From positions 12,064,501 through 12,128,500 of the forward strand of contig CM060841.1 of assembly GCA_030762175.1 (NCBI GenBank): 64,000 bases of DNA. The letters run 5' to 3'. The notes beneath the pieces were generated by a model. That model was not told the DNA's origin and did not search any database. It saw only the letters and a program-made list of their open reading frames with translations. Below are positions 35,100-47,005 of this stretch, piece after piece (the first letter of the stretch is position 1; the number at the start of each line of letters is the position of its first letter). Origin of the DNA: Metallyticus violacea (Eukaryota > Arthropoda > Insecta > Mantodea > Metallyticidae). The translations under genes and the position numbers were made by a program.

Positions 35100-37150
35100 A
35101 TAGCATCGTGTTGAAGGCTGTCGAACTGACTTTCTAGTATATTATGTTATACCTCATTGCCTGCAATGCTACGCATAATTTGCTGAAACCACTTGTCGCT
35201 TCAGGACATATGAGGGCATCAACCCCAGTAACTTTTAAGCCAGGCATACGTTGCAGCTTAAAAACACTTTAGTGCACTTTTTATTCTACCTTCGTTTCTT
35301 TCTGGTTTTGCCGAAATTTCTTTAGGTTACATGTTATATTAGAGCCTGTTCTGGGGATAAAAGCACTGTAATAGATGGCGACAGAAATACAAAATGAGAT
35401 GCAAGTGTTTTCCTATGCAGTAATAGTGTTCAATAAATTAAAAGATAGATTTGCAATATTACGGCAAGACATATGAGTTAGTATTTGAGAATTCTGTAAG
35501 AAGGGTCGAGTGCTACGAACAACGAATTGAAAATTATTTATCATCACAAATAATATCACTAGGGGATCTAAGATTGCCGATAAATTCACGAACGTAGTGA
35601 GCTCAGATCCTCGAGTGATATTTATTAGGACTATTTTAGGAATAAAATAATAATTTAAATATAATTCCCGTAAACTTGGCTACAAAATTGTGATACTTGT
35701 ATATTTGTACTTAACTTTTTCAAGCAATCTTGCGACAGAAGAACGCGCCGATTGTCAGTAATGCCAATAGAGAAGAGCAAAATACGGGTTTAGGACTATT
35801 GAAATGAAGAAAAGTCAATTATTAAAATCGCAACCGTTCGATTTTGTAATACAAACTGAGAAAAACAAAAAAAATACATATAGTGTCTCTAATTTTCTTG
35901 TATTCTGTGGTTTGGAATTCCTAATGATTAGATCAATTTGCACATTTGCCGCATTACCAAAACGTATGAAGAACCCTCCATTTTGCGTTATGATTGTCCA
36001 CTGTCCAAGCTTTTGCTGCTATCAATAGCTCCCCATCGCCTCTAGTAAAAGTGGCCGGTAATGTGTATTCAGGAACTATATAGTGGCTACACTGGCCACA
36101 AGATAAATGCACGTCGCGTGATAAAACGGATTTTATAACTTTTTTTTTTGATAATTTCATTCCGTAATCCGGCTGTGATTGCTTAAAATTCATAATTTTG
36201 TTTCGTTTCATTGGTCGATTAAGATGACGTCTCATGGAGTTAAATAGTCAAAAGTAAATAAATTAAGGTATTCAGTATAGCACTTAAAGAACCTAGAAGA
36301 CCTTTATTGCTGAGGAATCACAAATGTAATTGAACAGTAAATAAATCGATTTGAATATTCGAGAATATTGATCAATACCAAAGCTGTCATTTTAAAAGGT
36401 AGTGCAGGCTACAAATTTACAATTTGTGTCTGTAATAAATTATCAGTAGAACAAACAATTTTCAAAAGCTTATTGAATTTCGAGTATGTAAGGGTAAATG
36501 TCCTAAAATATACCCTACACAGCCAAGTATCGAGAATGGATTCCTCTGATAAACAAATGGAGTGACGCATTACACTGAAATCAATCCTGGTTTTTGTAGT
36601 TATCATTTAACAGTTTCAAAACTCTGGAAAAGCAATTAAACACTACGGGAGGGGGGCGAATGTGCAGGAAGGTTTTCCAAAATATAAAATGCACACTAAT
36701 ATAATTCAAAATATCCACTTTCTTCAAATACAATAATGTCTACTGACTTAAAAAAAAATACAACTAGAGGAGACTACAATAATCAATTTGATTGTTTACA
36801 CGTTCTAAACCAAGTAGTTTATGATAAATTTCATATGTAAGGCTGGATAAGCAATACATTCTCTCGACTGTTAGGCAAAAACACTACATATTGTCTACTA
36901 TTTAGGAAAATTATTAACAGTGCATCGCAGTTTAACTTGGATGAGTCAAAATTCCTAGTTCTAGTCATATGAAACTTTCAAAGAGTTGTCTGTCCATTTA
37001 ACTGCTTAGATACTAAACTGAAAATGCACCGCACATTCCTGCCTACGCGACTGCACGTATTTGTACTCTGTTTCCTTTACATGGAGTACAGTGAGTGGGT
37101 CAATGTGTGGTGATGTATTATAGAAATAGCACGTACTGGATGTGCTAGAG
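35100..37150. other. No gene recognised
   Basis: 36892-36945 resembles 43532-43585 in the same orientation ('ttgtctac.atttt.ggaaa'... 'tttaacttg'), so an unclassified interspersed repeat is present here. Confidence 0.4.
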
Positions 37151-37159
37151 AAGATTTGT

Positions 37160-37265
37160 TTACTAATGCTGAAAAAGCCGACATGCTCCTAGTGTATGGA
37201 GAATGCAAGCTGAATGGCATCTTCGCCTTATCGGCGAGGTCGGAAATTTATGGACCTACCCTGGT
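37160..37265 (+). pseudogene. Transposase HTH head fragment (DUF4817-like)
   Basis: 'FTNAEKADMLLVYGECKLNG' followed by 'ALSARSEIYGP' matches the opening helices of a Tc1/mariner-superfamily group. Relatives read roughly '..E.ADM..VYGEC..N...A...Y...YP'. Nothing of the rest of the protein is seen nearby. It is distinct from the mariner that starts at 37820. Confidence 0.55.
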
Positions 37266-37429
37266 ACATTGTAGTAATTGTAGTTCATCATTTTTGTTTT
37301 ATTTTATTTTACATGTGTCTTTTAGACTGGAAGAATTATAATTCTTGAACTTCATAAATTAGTTCCTTTTTGAAGGGGCTATACGTTCTGCCATATTCAT
37401 ACAATGATATATCAACGGGAATATATAAT

Positions 37430-37433
<4 letters not shown>

Positions 37434-37467
<34 letters not shown>
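37434..37467. repeat. (GT)n microsatellite
   Basis: 17 GT units. Confidence 0.95.
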
Positions 37468-37472
<5 letters not shown>

Positions 37473-37819
37473 TTGCAAATATTATTCTTTAATCTAAATA
37501 TAGGAAAATTGCAATAAGAGACGATATTTTTAAATGCACACGTGTTTTTATTTATTGTCATGACGTCAGTCTCATGAACTTGGTAGTTCAATTAACAATC
37601 AAATCAATTTCATTACTGCAGAGTATTTTTAATTTCCCCGTATATTAAATGCTCGTATAGATTTGATTAATAAGAACATGCCCATAATTTTAGTTTTACG
37701 ATACAGTAGATGTTTCAAATGGTGTTCGTATGCATTCAGGCATTGCGAACATCTGATAAAACTCACCCTTACAAACCTTCGAATGTCTTTCAGTTTATAG
37801 TGTGAAGGTTATACGAGGT

Positions 37820-38900
37820 GAATCATTAATTAAAGTGAGGTACTACATGTTTGAATTGGGATCTGAGAACATTGTCACTAGATGGCAGCATAAGTCCGGT
37901 GGCAATTCGATACGAGACAATCTATATTTACAATTACGAAACAGCAGTTGCAAGATGGCGTCTCTGAGTGAATGTACAATCCTTGAGCAGTGCTCCGTTG
38001 TGCGATTTTTGTGGGCAAAACGTATGGAGTCACAGAATATTCATAAAGAAATGCTTTCCATCTATGGTGAGAAGTGCCTGTCACATCAAACGATTACGGT
38101 TGGGTACAGAAGTTCTCTGAAGACAACACGAGCAGAGAGAAGGGTAATTACAGACACTATTGCTTGTTCACACGACATGGCCTACTTCAAAATGCATGAC
38201 AGGTTAGGTTTTCACAAAATCTGTGCACGGTGGATACCCCACGCCTTAAAATATAAAGAATGAGTGTGGCATTACAGCATCTCAATCACTACCACGACGC
38301 TAGCCGGCATTGTCACAGATGTTGAGTCTTGGTTTCACCATTACCAGCCAGAGACAATGCAGTGGAAACTTCCTGCATGGCGTGCGAAAAAAAAAAAAAA
38401 AGTTGAAAGTGACATCATTCGCCGGAAAAATATTGCTCGTCTTCTTGTCACATCACTAAGGCAACTGCTTACCGCATTCCAGCCTCAAGTCGACGCCTGC
38501 TGAACATCCTCAGGGAACTTCTTAAAGCCATTTAACGGAAACAAGATAGAATCCCTCACCAGAGGCACGTTGCTCTTGCATAACGCACGTTCTCATACTG
38601 CTAACAACACAAACGAGACGCTGCGAAATTATAAATGAGAAGTGCTCGAGCATCCTCCATATAGCCCCGACTTTGCTGCAAGCGACTTGCATTTGTCCGG
38701 TTCTCTTAAACATCATCGTTCGAGTGAACTTTTCCCAAGCTGTAGAAAGGAAAGTCGTCGCTTGGTTCCGACAGCAGCGCAAAGAATTTATGGTGTTGGA
38801 TTTCAGGGTGAAAGGATGTGACAAGCGCCTCAATGTACAGGGAGAAATAAAAGAATTTTGCAAATCGGTACTCTTATTTATAAATCCATTTGTAACTTAA
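37820..38900 (+). pseudogene. mariner transposase element, near full length but dead
   Basis: The head 'MASLSECTILEQCSVVRFLW', 'NIHKEMLSIYGEKCLSHQT' (37950-38090) is the first HTH. After a deletion the second HTH and linker read 'AYFKMHDRLGFHKICARWIP' (38180-38240). The plus-strand segment at 38575-38700 encodes 'HNARSHTA' (Asp of HDNA lost) and 'VLEHPPYSPDFAASDLHL' (third Asp kept). The tail reads 'RKVVAWFRQQRKEF' and 'RLNVQGEI'. The GDET/first Asp region is not recognisable. Several stops and shifts occur. The 5' UTR carries a CTCF-like string at 37875-37888. Confidence 0.82.
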
Positions 38901-40319
38901 TTAACGAAGTAATCTTGTGCTTGTAATCACATAGGCGCTAGACATACTTTCATTAAATACCTCGCTTAAAAGCTCTTAAAATCACATGAGAGTGCTGTAC
39001 ATGCAAGTATCGATATCGATATTGTTCAGAAACTGTGGGGGTATATGTGCAAAAACTTTATATCCTTGAATATAACGGGGGGACTTCGTGAATTAATCGC
39101 GCATTTTTATGCTGTAATTTTGCGAAGACACAATTTGTATCGTAGAAAATTTGGCTGCGTATCAGCAGTGCTCTTTAAAAGTGAATTACAGAAAACCACA
39201 CGATTTATACCGTCAAGCGGTCATTTTTATACTACAACTACTTTGTAAAGCTCCAATTTTAGCAACATAGTAGCTCTGTGGGTTCGGGTTTTTTGAAAAG
39301 TATATTTCATTTGGTGTGGAGATGTATTTGGAGAACGCTTTGATATTTCTCCAGTGTCATCAAGTTTTTCTTCCGTTAGACCACGTCGTTTTCGACAAGG
39401 AAATATATTCTTTATTGCTACTGTTTTCCTAAATTAAAGAACACATTTTTATAGTGTCTCTAATTGGGATTGGAACACCAACAAGTCTCTACAAACTTCC
39501 CATGCGCTGCTGTGCGTAAATGTCATACATAAATCTTAGTTGCAGTGCTAACTTGTAGGATGAAAATTCAATGCAGACATTTAATTCACACGAATGCGCA
39601 AAGAGACACTTGTTCCATTAAGAGCAGTTAAAGTACTGTAAGCAACACACCAACTAACTTTATGACAAAGCTGTCCAGCAGATAGTTGACTGGAACGCAT
39701 TGTATATGCGACCAATAAGAACGCTCAGCGATTTAAATTCTGTTAGTTTGGCAATAATCATCCATATCCATTAAATGGTTCAGCGAGAGCATTCTATAAT
39801 GGAAACGTCCACTGATGTAATCCACGATCAATTAGTGTTGGTCGTATTTGGCCTTCCTCATTCTAGATTCGCTTCCCCCACTTTGATTCCCACACCGTAA
39901 ATAATTGGCACGAGTCATTAAGAAGTGCAGGCAGCGCTGTGCAGTAATTATGTTACTCAGGAAGAACGGTCCAACAATCCCAGATGATGAAATACCTCAC
40001 CACGCTATGCATTTGAAGGATGTGAAGGCTCCTCAGTGGCTCGATGAATATCCTTGAAGAAACACTAACTAGAACAATAAACCACTTTAATCCTAACACA
40101 TGCTATGTTTAAGAATATACGTGCGTTTAAAAATAACGCAATTTTGTATTGATCCTACACTTAAAACATAATATTGCGGAAGTTAAGAATTCATCAAGAG
40201 ATTAAGCCACTGCTTTAAAGATTTTATAAAGTTCAGGTAAATGCTGAAACATTTTTACTGTCATATTACGTAAACATTTTTAATAATAACACATTTGGTG
40301 ATGTTTGACAATTGACTAG
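38901..40319. other. No gene recognised
   Basis: Mixed composition; no motif-bearing frame. Confidence 0.45.
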
Positions 40320-40400
40320 CCCCATGGTCTATAAATCAGCGTTACTGTCTACTTTTCGGATAGCGGGTTCGATTTCCGGATAAGTCATGGGTATTTTTCC
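40320..40400 (+). mobile_element. tRNA-like sequence, possible SINE head
   Basis: 'agcgggttcgatttccggat' is a B-box-like string with a weak A-box-like segment upstream. Not a credible working tRNA. Confidence 0.3.
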
Positions 40401-40450
40401 TAAGATTATTAGTTGCATTTTCGTTGTTAAATGGAACCACGTTTACGGAT

Positions 40451-40671
40451 TTTTTTTTTTTTCTTTTTGAGTGGTGTTCACCCCGAGGCACCACAGGCAG
40501 TGGACAATGATGATACATGAGACGAAATGTTATATTGGAAAAGGAAAGGAAATTTTTTTAAGGAAGGAAACGTTCCAGGCCTAGGGTACCTCCCCGGCAT
40601 TTGCCATTTATGAGGACTGAGGAAAACCTGGAAAAAACCTCAGTCAGAGAGGGCTATCCTGGCGGTATTCA
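40451..40671 (-). mobile_element. Ser-tRNA-derived SINE, family B, 5'-truncated
   Basis: A T-rich run (A tail on the minus strand) starts the element, which then follows the family body ('gaggcaccacaggc', 'ggcatttgccatttatgagg', 'acctcagtcag') and stops inside the B box ('gcggtattc'). Flanks 'tttacggat' (40442-40450) and 'tttactgat' (40672-40680) are a likely target duplication with one mismatch. Confidence 0.85.
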
Positions 40672-40680
40672 TTTACTGAT

Positions 40681-41449
40681 ATTAACAGATTATGGACAGC
40701 ATTGGACATTTTTTGGTGAGAATTAAGTCACGATTCCCGGCATTTAGGCAATAGTGTAACTATTAATAGCTGTGTCTTGTAGCTTTAATACTTCCTTACT
40801 GTTCGTAGAATTTCCTCAAAATACATTACACGTAAAAGTACGTGCAGGATAATGCTTTCATAGTATTGTTGATCAATGCAAAATACTTTGACTTTAATAT
40901 AGGTTTAGTATAATTTCTTTAATATGATTTTTTTCAATTTAATGACTTAAATAAAGCTGTTTGGTTGTTTCTAGAAGGGATCTGCTACAGGTAAATGCAG
41001 GTAAAGAGTAGAAATGTCACTTTATTCAACATTTAAAATTAGTTTGTTTTATTGCTACTAAATACTAATACATAGCGAGGTACCCAAAGTGTTTTCTAAC
41101 CTTCCTGTACCCTTAAAGTTAAAGGATTGCGAAATTGCAATAGCTCGAATGTGTGTTATACACTTGATACAGACTCCAGCAACCACGGCTGTCTGAAAAG
41201 TTCTCGATCATAGGGGACCATACAATTGTAGAGATGATCTGCTTTATCGCTGTTAAATTTTTCTTAAGTATTCGTTTAAAATATCAAATTCTATTTTCAG
41301 ATAATTTATATAACTCAGTTTCTAAAACAGACGGGTTGTAGATATTCCTTAAAACGCATAAAATTTAATATTGTGCAGTGATAAAATTTTAAGTTTATGG
41401 GGGACTCCTCTCCCATATTTTCAGAAGTTAAACACATGGACTGCTGAAT
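40681..41449. other. AT-rich, no gene recognised
   Basis: Nothing recognised. Confidence 0.5.
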
Positions 41450-42370
41450 TTAAAACATAGTCACACATCCTTGAAGATGACCCTTATGAAGGACGTCCAA
41501 AAGTACACAGCAGCAAAATTCATTGAACAGACAGCCGGCAAGTTCAGTGGTTGAAATTTCGGAAGATGTAGGCATTTCAGAGGAACGTCGTGTAGATTAC
41601 ATTTGAATATAAAAAGGTTCGTGCATAACGATAGATAAAACACGCTTTCGTATTAAAATATCGCAATAGGGTTTGGAACGTTTTAACAATAACACGATTA
41701 ATTTCGTTCGTGTACTTGTACCTATGGATGAGAATTGCATCCGCCATCACACATCAGAATCAAATCAACAGAAAAAAGAATGAACCGGAGTCGATTGTTC
41801 ACCACCAAAGAAGACAAATCATTTCCATTTGCAGGAAATGTAATGGCACAGACTTTTGGGACGCTAAAAGTTATTTTACTAATACAATACAAAAATTTAA
41901 ACCAACAAGATAAATAAATATATATGTATATATAATATAAAAGAAAAATAAAAATAAAGTAACACTATTAGCAATGTAACAAATTAACAGTAATAATAAA
42001 AGTTTTTAAAAGGATAAAACACTAAGATAAAGTCGCACTTGACTTTATCTTAGTGTTTTATCCTTTTAAAAGTTCTTATTATTACTGTTAATTTGTTATA
42101 TATAAGAAAAGTGCCCGTTTGTTTTAGCCGTAGGAAAAATGAGAGTTTTGAAGCTTGAATCGGTGCAGCATCCACCCTACTACCCATATTTGGCCCCAAC
42201 TGTTCCCAAAGCTGAAAACTCTTCCTCGCTGGTGATCAAATCAAAAGGCGGTTGTGGTTGTGGAGGAATATTTTACGCATCTTCCGAAAAAGTACTTCAG
42301 AAGTGGTATCAAAGCATCATTTGAATAAATGTATTGGCCTGAAGGGAGGTGACACACATGAAATTAATGT
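41450..42370 (+). pseudogene. mariner transposase element interrupted by a hairpin insertion
   Basis: Upstream pieces: 'EDDPYEGRPK' (41471), 'EISEDVGISEERRVDYI'-like text (41555), 'FNNNTINFVRV' (41683) and 'MDENCIRHHTSESNQQ' (41725; relatives 'MDETWIHHYTPE', first catalytic Asp kept). Then 'CSPPKKTNHF' (41798). Downstream of the hairpin: 'LKLESVQHPPYYPYLAPT' (42143; third Asp motif 'YSPDLAPSD' degraded), 'FYASSEKVLQKWYQ' (42273) and 'NKCIGLKGG' (42325). Stops and shifts are frequent. The segment with the second Asp appears to have been replaced by the insertion. Confidence 0.75.
41977..42098. mobile_element. Near-perfect palindrome, 58-bp arms, 6-bp loop
   Basis: The left arm 41977-42034 and right arm 42041-42098 are complementary at 55 of 58 positions around the loop 'gcactt'. 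The arms begin 'taacaaattaacagtaataa'. The whole would fold as one long hairpin in DNA or RNA. It lies inside the mariner pseudogene. It may be a hairpin MITE inserted there, or an inverted duplication made during repair. No coding. Confidence 0.9.
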
Positions 42371-43739
42371 TCCAATGAATAGCCGGCTCCTTTATTTTTA
42401 TACGCAGAATTTTTTAGGCTGCCATATAAATGTCTATAATTTAAAGCTCGCGGCCAAAAACTATTCTTACATGTTTACACAAAATACTCTTACATTTGCA
42501 TGAACCACCAGTGAAGACCCGATACATTTTATGACGTGATATTAGAATTTATGACAAGATACTAAAATGTCCTTTACCGATTTATTTTTTCTTATTTAAT
42601 TCATACCTGATATATAATTTACTTGTATATTACGATAAAATGAAAATGGCAATCTTTTGTTGCTTATAATAGAGATAAAAATATGAGATTCTATATTTAC
42701 ACCATTAGCCATACATAACTAGTAGGAATAATTTTTACGTTGAATCATTAAAAATGTTCAGGACCATAAAATCTTTCATGTTTTATAATATTTATAAAGG
42801 CTGTGAAACACAGATTTTTTTAGAAAACGGAAGGAAACTTGTTATCCTTTTCTTCTCGCATTCATTTTACTCCTTATAGAAATTAATGTGCTGTAAGGTA
42901 GACATGTTTTCACAGAACACCCACTCATAGTCCATTTTTAAAGCTTATGTCACATGTGGTGTTTCTAAAGGATGTCTAGTGACACGTTTTTCGCTCATGC
43001 GACAGGTCCTAATTCTATTACTTTAAGCGGTGTCGAATAAAATTATAGCAAATATTGAACAACAACTTAGCACAATCCAAGTTCACTTCTATCCCATCAC
43101 TGATGTAGAACTCGAGTTTTTATTGTACGAAACTGCTTCAACCAACATGCCCAAATATATTGAAAGAATTCTTGTTATACACCTAAAAGTTCTACCATGA
43201 AATACAGTTCAGGCAAGTGCTCATCAATGTAGTTAGTTCAAAGATGTCAACTTTATTAGAATGTGTATTGGTAGCACAGATACACTCCCCTCCGCCCAAA
43301 TGGATCAATGCCGGCTGACTTCAAGAAAAGAAAACTGACCAGATTAAAATGGAAATGAAGTTTTTTTTTGTTTTGTTTTTTTTTTTTTTTGCCATGCTTC
43401 TAGGCCAAATAGTATACGAAATACTGCCATACATAAGATTCGAACTTTCTAATTGTTTCCCATGATCAAGCAAAAAGCAACGCATTCCCCGGATTGTCAG
43501 ATAAAAATAGTACATGTCTGACTGCATTTTGTCTACAATTTTGGGAAATTATCAACGTTGTGCTGCACTTTAACTTGCATATCCGTCAGCGAACATACGA
43601 GGATAGGATCATAAGTTACCGGCCTCGCCGATAAGGATTATCGCCTTCACAAAACCCTTAATTGGTGTCATTCCTTATCTGTTAAGTAAATAATTTCAGC
43701 TGTAGCTTCCGCTCCGCTGTGTTCAGTAGTCCAGGAATA
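42371..43739. other. No gene recognised; unclassified repeat pieces
   Basis: 43532-43585 matches 36892-36945. 'ggcctcgccgataagg' (43622) is the complement of a string at 37220. The rest is AT-rich. Confidence 0.4.
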
Positions 43740-44915
43740 GTTGCATAAAGAAGCCTATGTATAGAAGCATATGTAACAACATGTTCAAAATGAAGTATCG
43801 AGCTGTTATTAAGTTCTTCACAAAAGAAGGACTTACTTCAAATGAAATTAAACAGCGATTGGACGGTGTATATGGGGAAGGATCCCCCTCACATTCTACC
43901 GTAAAAGAATGGGCCAATTTTTTTCCAATGGATCGAGAACGCATTGAAGACAAAGAGCGTGCAGGTCGGCCCTAGGAGGTGATCACGGCCGCTCAAAGCT
44001 ACAGAAATAGCAGCAAGGTTGGATCTTTCTAAAACAATAATCCTTTGAATTATTCATAAACATTCAAACATGAATAAGGTTAGTGCAAGATGGGTGCCTA
44101 GACTTCTTTCCTCAGTCTAAAAGCAGCAACGAGACATCTGTTGTCAGGCATTTTTGGAGCTCTGCTGTGGCAACAAGAGAGAAGTTCTGCAAACCATTGT
44201 TACAGGAGATGAAACTATGATCCTCTACTATGATTCCTTGTCCAAAAGAGAATCACTGGAGTGGCGTAAACCTGGCGAAGCACCGCCTCTAAAGGCCAAG
44301 GTCCCTCAGTCAACCAAGACCAAGAAGATCATGGCCACAATCTTTTGGCATTGTGAAAGAATGCTCTTCATTAACCTCAAGGAGAGGAACACCACAGTAA
44401 ATGGGGAGTGCAGGAGTAGTATGCTGGCCTAATACACAGACTACGTGCTTGCATCAAAAAGAAAAGGCGAGGAAAGTTGAGTGGTGGTGTGCGCCTTCAC
44501 GACAACGAGCCTGCTTATGCACATCTTCACGACAACGAGCCTGCTTATGCACATCTTCACGACAACGAGCCTGCCTGTCCACATCTTCACGACAACGAGC
44601 CTGCCTGTGCACACAGCTCTTGTTGCAAAGGAAGCTATGAAGAAATGTGGCTTCAAGGAGATCAACCATCTACCCTAGAGCCCACATCTAGCTCCTAGTG
44701 ACCATTTCCTCTTCTCAAAACACAAGAAGGATCTTCGAAGTGTGACGAAGAAGTGATGGATGCTGTTTATGCCCATTTTGCAGACAATACTTCCGACTAT
44801 TTTGGGGGAGGGGGGATTGAAATGTTAATTCAAAGATGTGAGATGTGTATTGCAATAAAAGATAGCTACATTGAACAGTGAAATACAGTTTTTGTCTTTA
44901 GCATACGTGTGTCTT
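43740..44915 (+). pseudogene. mariner transposase element, full-length pseudogene
   Basis: The first HTH is open at 43757-43975 ('MKYRAVIKFFTKEGLTSNEI', 'SPSHSTVKEWANFF', 'RAGRP'). The linker reads 'NKVSARWVPRLLSS' (44070). The first catalytic Asp lies in 'TIVTGDETMILYYDS' (44194). The middle reads 'KRESLEWRKPGEAPP' and 'KIMATIFWHCE'. The second Asp lies in 'LHDNEPA', present four times because of a 30-bp tandem repeat. The third Asp lies in 'APSDHFLFSKHKKDL' (44690, another frame). The tail is 'VMDAVYAHFADNTSDYF' (44756) and 'CIAIKDSYIEQ'-like. Same subfamily as 10800-11160. Frameshifts near 43976, 44400 and 44640 inactivate it. Confidence 0.88.
44495..44614 (+). repeat. Four exact-length 30-bp tandem repeats in the catalytic motif
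   Basis: Units start at 44495, 44525, 44555 and 44585 with 'cttcacgacaacgagcctgc'. Each encodes ten residues, 'LHDNEPAYAH' or a close variant, so frame is kept. Units 1-2 are identical; units 3-4 share a 'ctgt' variant. The repeated block is the second catalytic Asp motif of the host mariner. Overlapping open frames in all directions come from this repeat. Confidence 0.95.
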
Positions 44916-46409
44916 CGGAATGCATAGAATAAAACAAATGCGAAAATGTCTAACATAGAGTAAGGATGCGCAGACTGTACGATACCATCAGCAATATGCA
45001 CTACCCACCTATAGCAATGCGTCTTTTAAGGTTTGCGACACAATTCTATATTTATATAAGAAGAAATGGCTAATTCACATTAGTTCTCTATATCCCTTAA
45101 ACTTCATTAAATCTTAACTTGGTCTCTAGAATGTTGACTGTTACCAATTACAGCAAATGTTGAGGAATTGTTTATGGGGGTTTATATTCTACGGTAATGT
45201 AAAATTGTACTTACTAATACATCCTGATGCTGTACTTACCTGTAACAAAGAGGGAAAATCGTTAGTATGCTTCCGTCACTAACTCACGTGAAGCTCATTA
45301 ATTCATAATGGCAATGATAATTAACTATTGACCTAGTGAACGTTTCCCTTATAAACTATTCAAACGAAACATTAAACAAAAATAAGCTTACATTCACATT
45401 AACTTCAAGAAACATATTATTACCTCATATCTCTATGAGGAATACAAATAAGCAGTAAATTGACCATATAAAATGATCGAGCAAAAATAACTCAATTACA
45501 AGGAATTATATTAAAGTTTATTTTCATCAAAATACCCATTTATTAATAACTAATTGCACTGCAAACTCTAGTGTTTATTTTGTTTTATTTTTTAGTCCTT
45601 GGTGGTATTCTCTTGCTATACCTTTTCATACTTGGTGGGTAACTTCCCACAAAGTGTTGCAGCCCAACTGGTATCTTTTGCTTTTCTTAATACTAGGTAT
45701 CTCACGCAGTATCCATATCGATGTTTAGAATTGTTATCTTACTGCAAGGTGAAAATTTTCCCTACTAGATGCAATCCATATTTTCCTTTAATTTTCACAA
45801 TATTCCCAGCTTTATTTCTGGATAAACGGTCCCAAATTCAAATAAACCAACTATTACGTTTAACAGCAGAACCCACTGTGGCAAACCTTCTCTAACTTAT
45901 ATATTCTTCTGGTACCACAGCGCTCATATTTGGAATGGTCTGTGAAAGGTACTTAGACCATCAGTAATTAATCGGTGATAATGTTGTCTAGCCCACTGGA
46001 GCCTCTTCTTTATGTTAATATACTTTAGTAATGGTTTCCTAACTGCTACGTTGCCCTTCAGATCAGCTTCTGAAAGCATCGTTTTTATTGTTGCAACCGG
46101 TATATATTTGCCCCTTCAACGAAAGTATTACAACTTTCCATAGTTTTTGCAAGACTGAACTGGCTGTGGTATATCTTCGTCGTTACCAGCATTTGTATGG
46201 TGGGCAGGAGTGCATTGCACTCTCCCAATAGTCGACCAATTCTTTAGTAATTTGACGAATCGACAAACCTTCATCATTGCTAGCTGGAATCGCAGCAAGT
46301 TTTTCCAGTGAAATTTCCATTCTTAGAACCATAGCAATCACGTAATCACTTTTAAGTACCAAATAAGTGCATACAACAGGTTTATATAGCATTAGTCTTG
46401 ATAGTGACA
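44916..46409. other. No gene recognised
   Basis: A 98-codon plus frame at 45599-45895 and a 75-codon minus frame at 46183-46410 have no motifs I know. Confidence 0.4.
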
Positions 46410-46635
46410 ATGGCAGCCGAAGTCGTTACGGCCCATACACTTGAGTTGGAAATCCCGGGTTCAATTTCCGCCAAGCCTGTGCTCCATGACTTGAGGTTTT
46501 TCCCAATTCTCATAAATAATAAATGTGGGGAAGTTCCCTAAATTTAGGCAAAGAACGCTTCATTTCTTTAAAAAAATTCTTTCCCAATTTCCATTTCATT
46601 TAATGTATAATAAGTGCCCACTGCCGTTATTAACA
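46410..46635 (+). mobile_element. Ser-tRNA-derived SINE, family B, diverged copy
   Basis: 'gccgaagtcgttacggccca' (A-box region) and 'cgggttcaatttccgccaag' (B-box region) precede the family body ('ttgaggtttttcccaattct', 'ctttcccaatttccatttca'). More diverged than the 51-56 kb copies, so probably older. Confidence 0.8.
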
Positions 46636-47005
46636 AAAATGGGTGATAAGCACAAAGCCTAAAAAACAGGAGCGTTGATGCACACTGTTTGGTTGATACT
46701 AAAGGAAATAGCGTCGATGCGTTATGTGCATTTAATCATGCCATTGAAATCTACATTTCCAGATTTATATGGTTTGTTTTTCTGGTGAAAAAGGACCATT
46801 CTTCCATAAAAACAAAAATTTGTACAATGACACTTTAATATCTTGTGTTATTTATTTCGAATTAAATATAATTATCTGCATAGTAATGAATCTAAAAATT
46901 GTTTTAAATGCAGACTTTGTGTAAATGAGCAGGTGTATTAAAATTAGTGAGCGGTAATATATAGGTAGTAATGAGAAAATAGTAAATAAAAATTATATAC
47001 ACTTA

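Noticed and set aside
44401..44698. Five overlapping frames on both strands
   Set aside because: A 30-bp repeat without stops keeps several frames open; only the 'LHDNEPA' frame matches the transposase.
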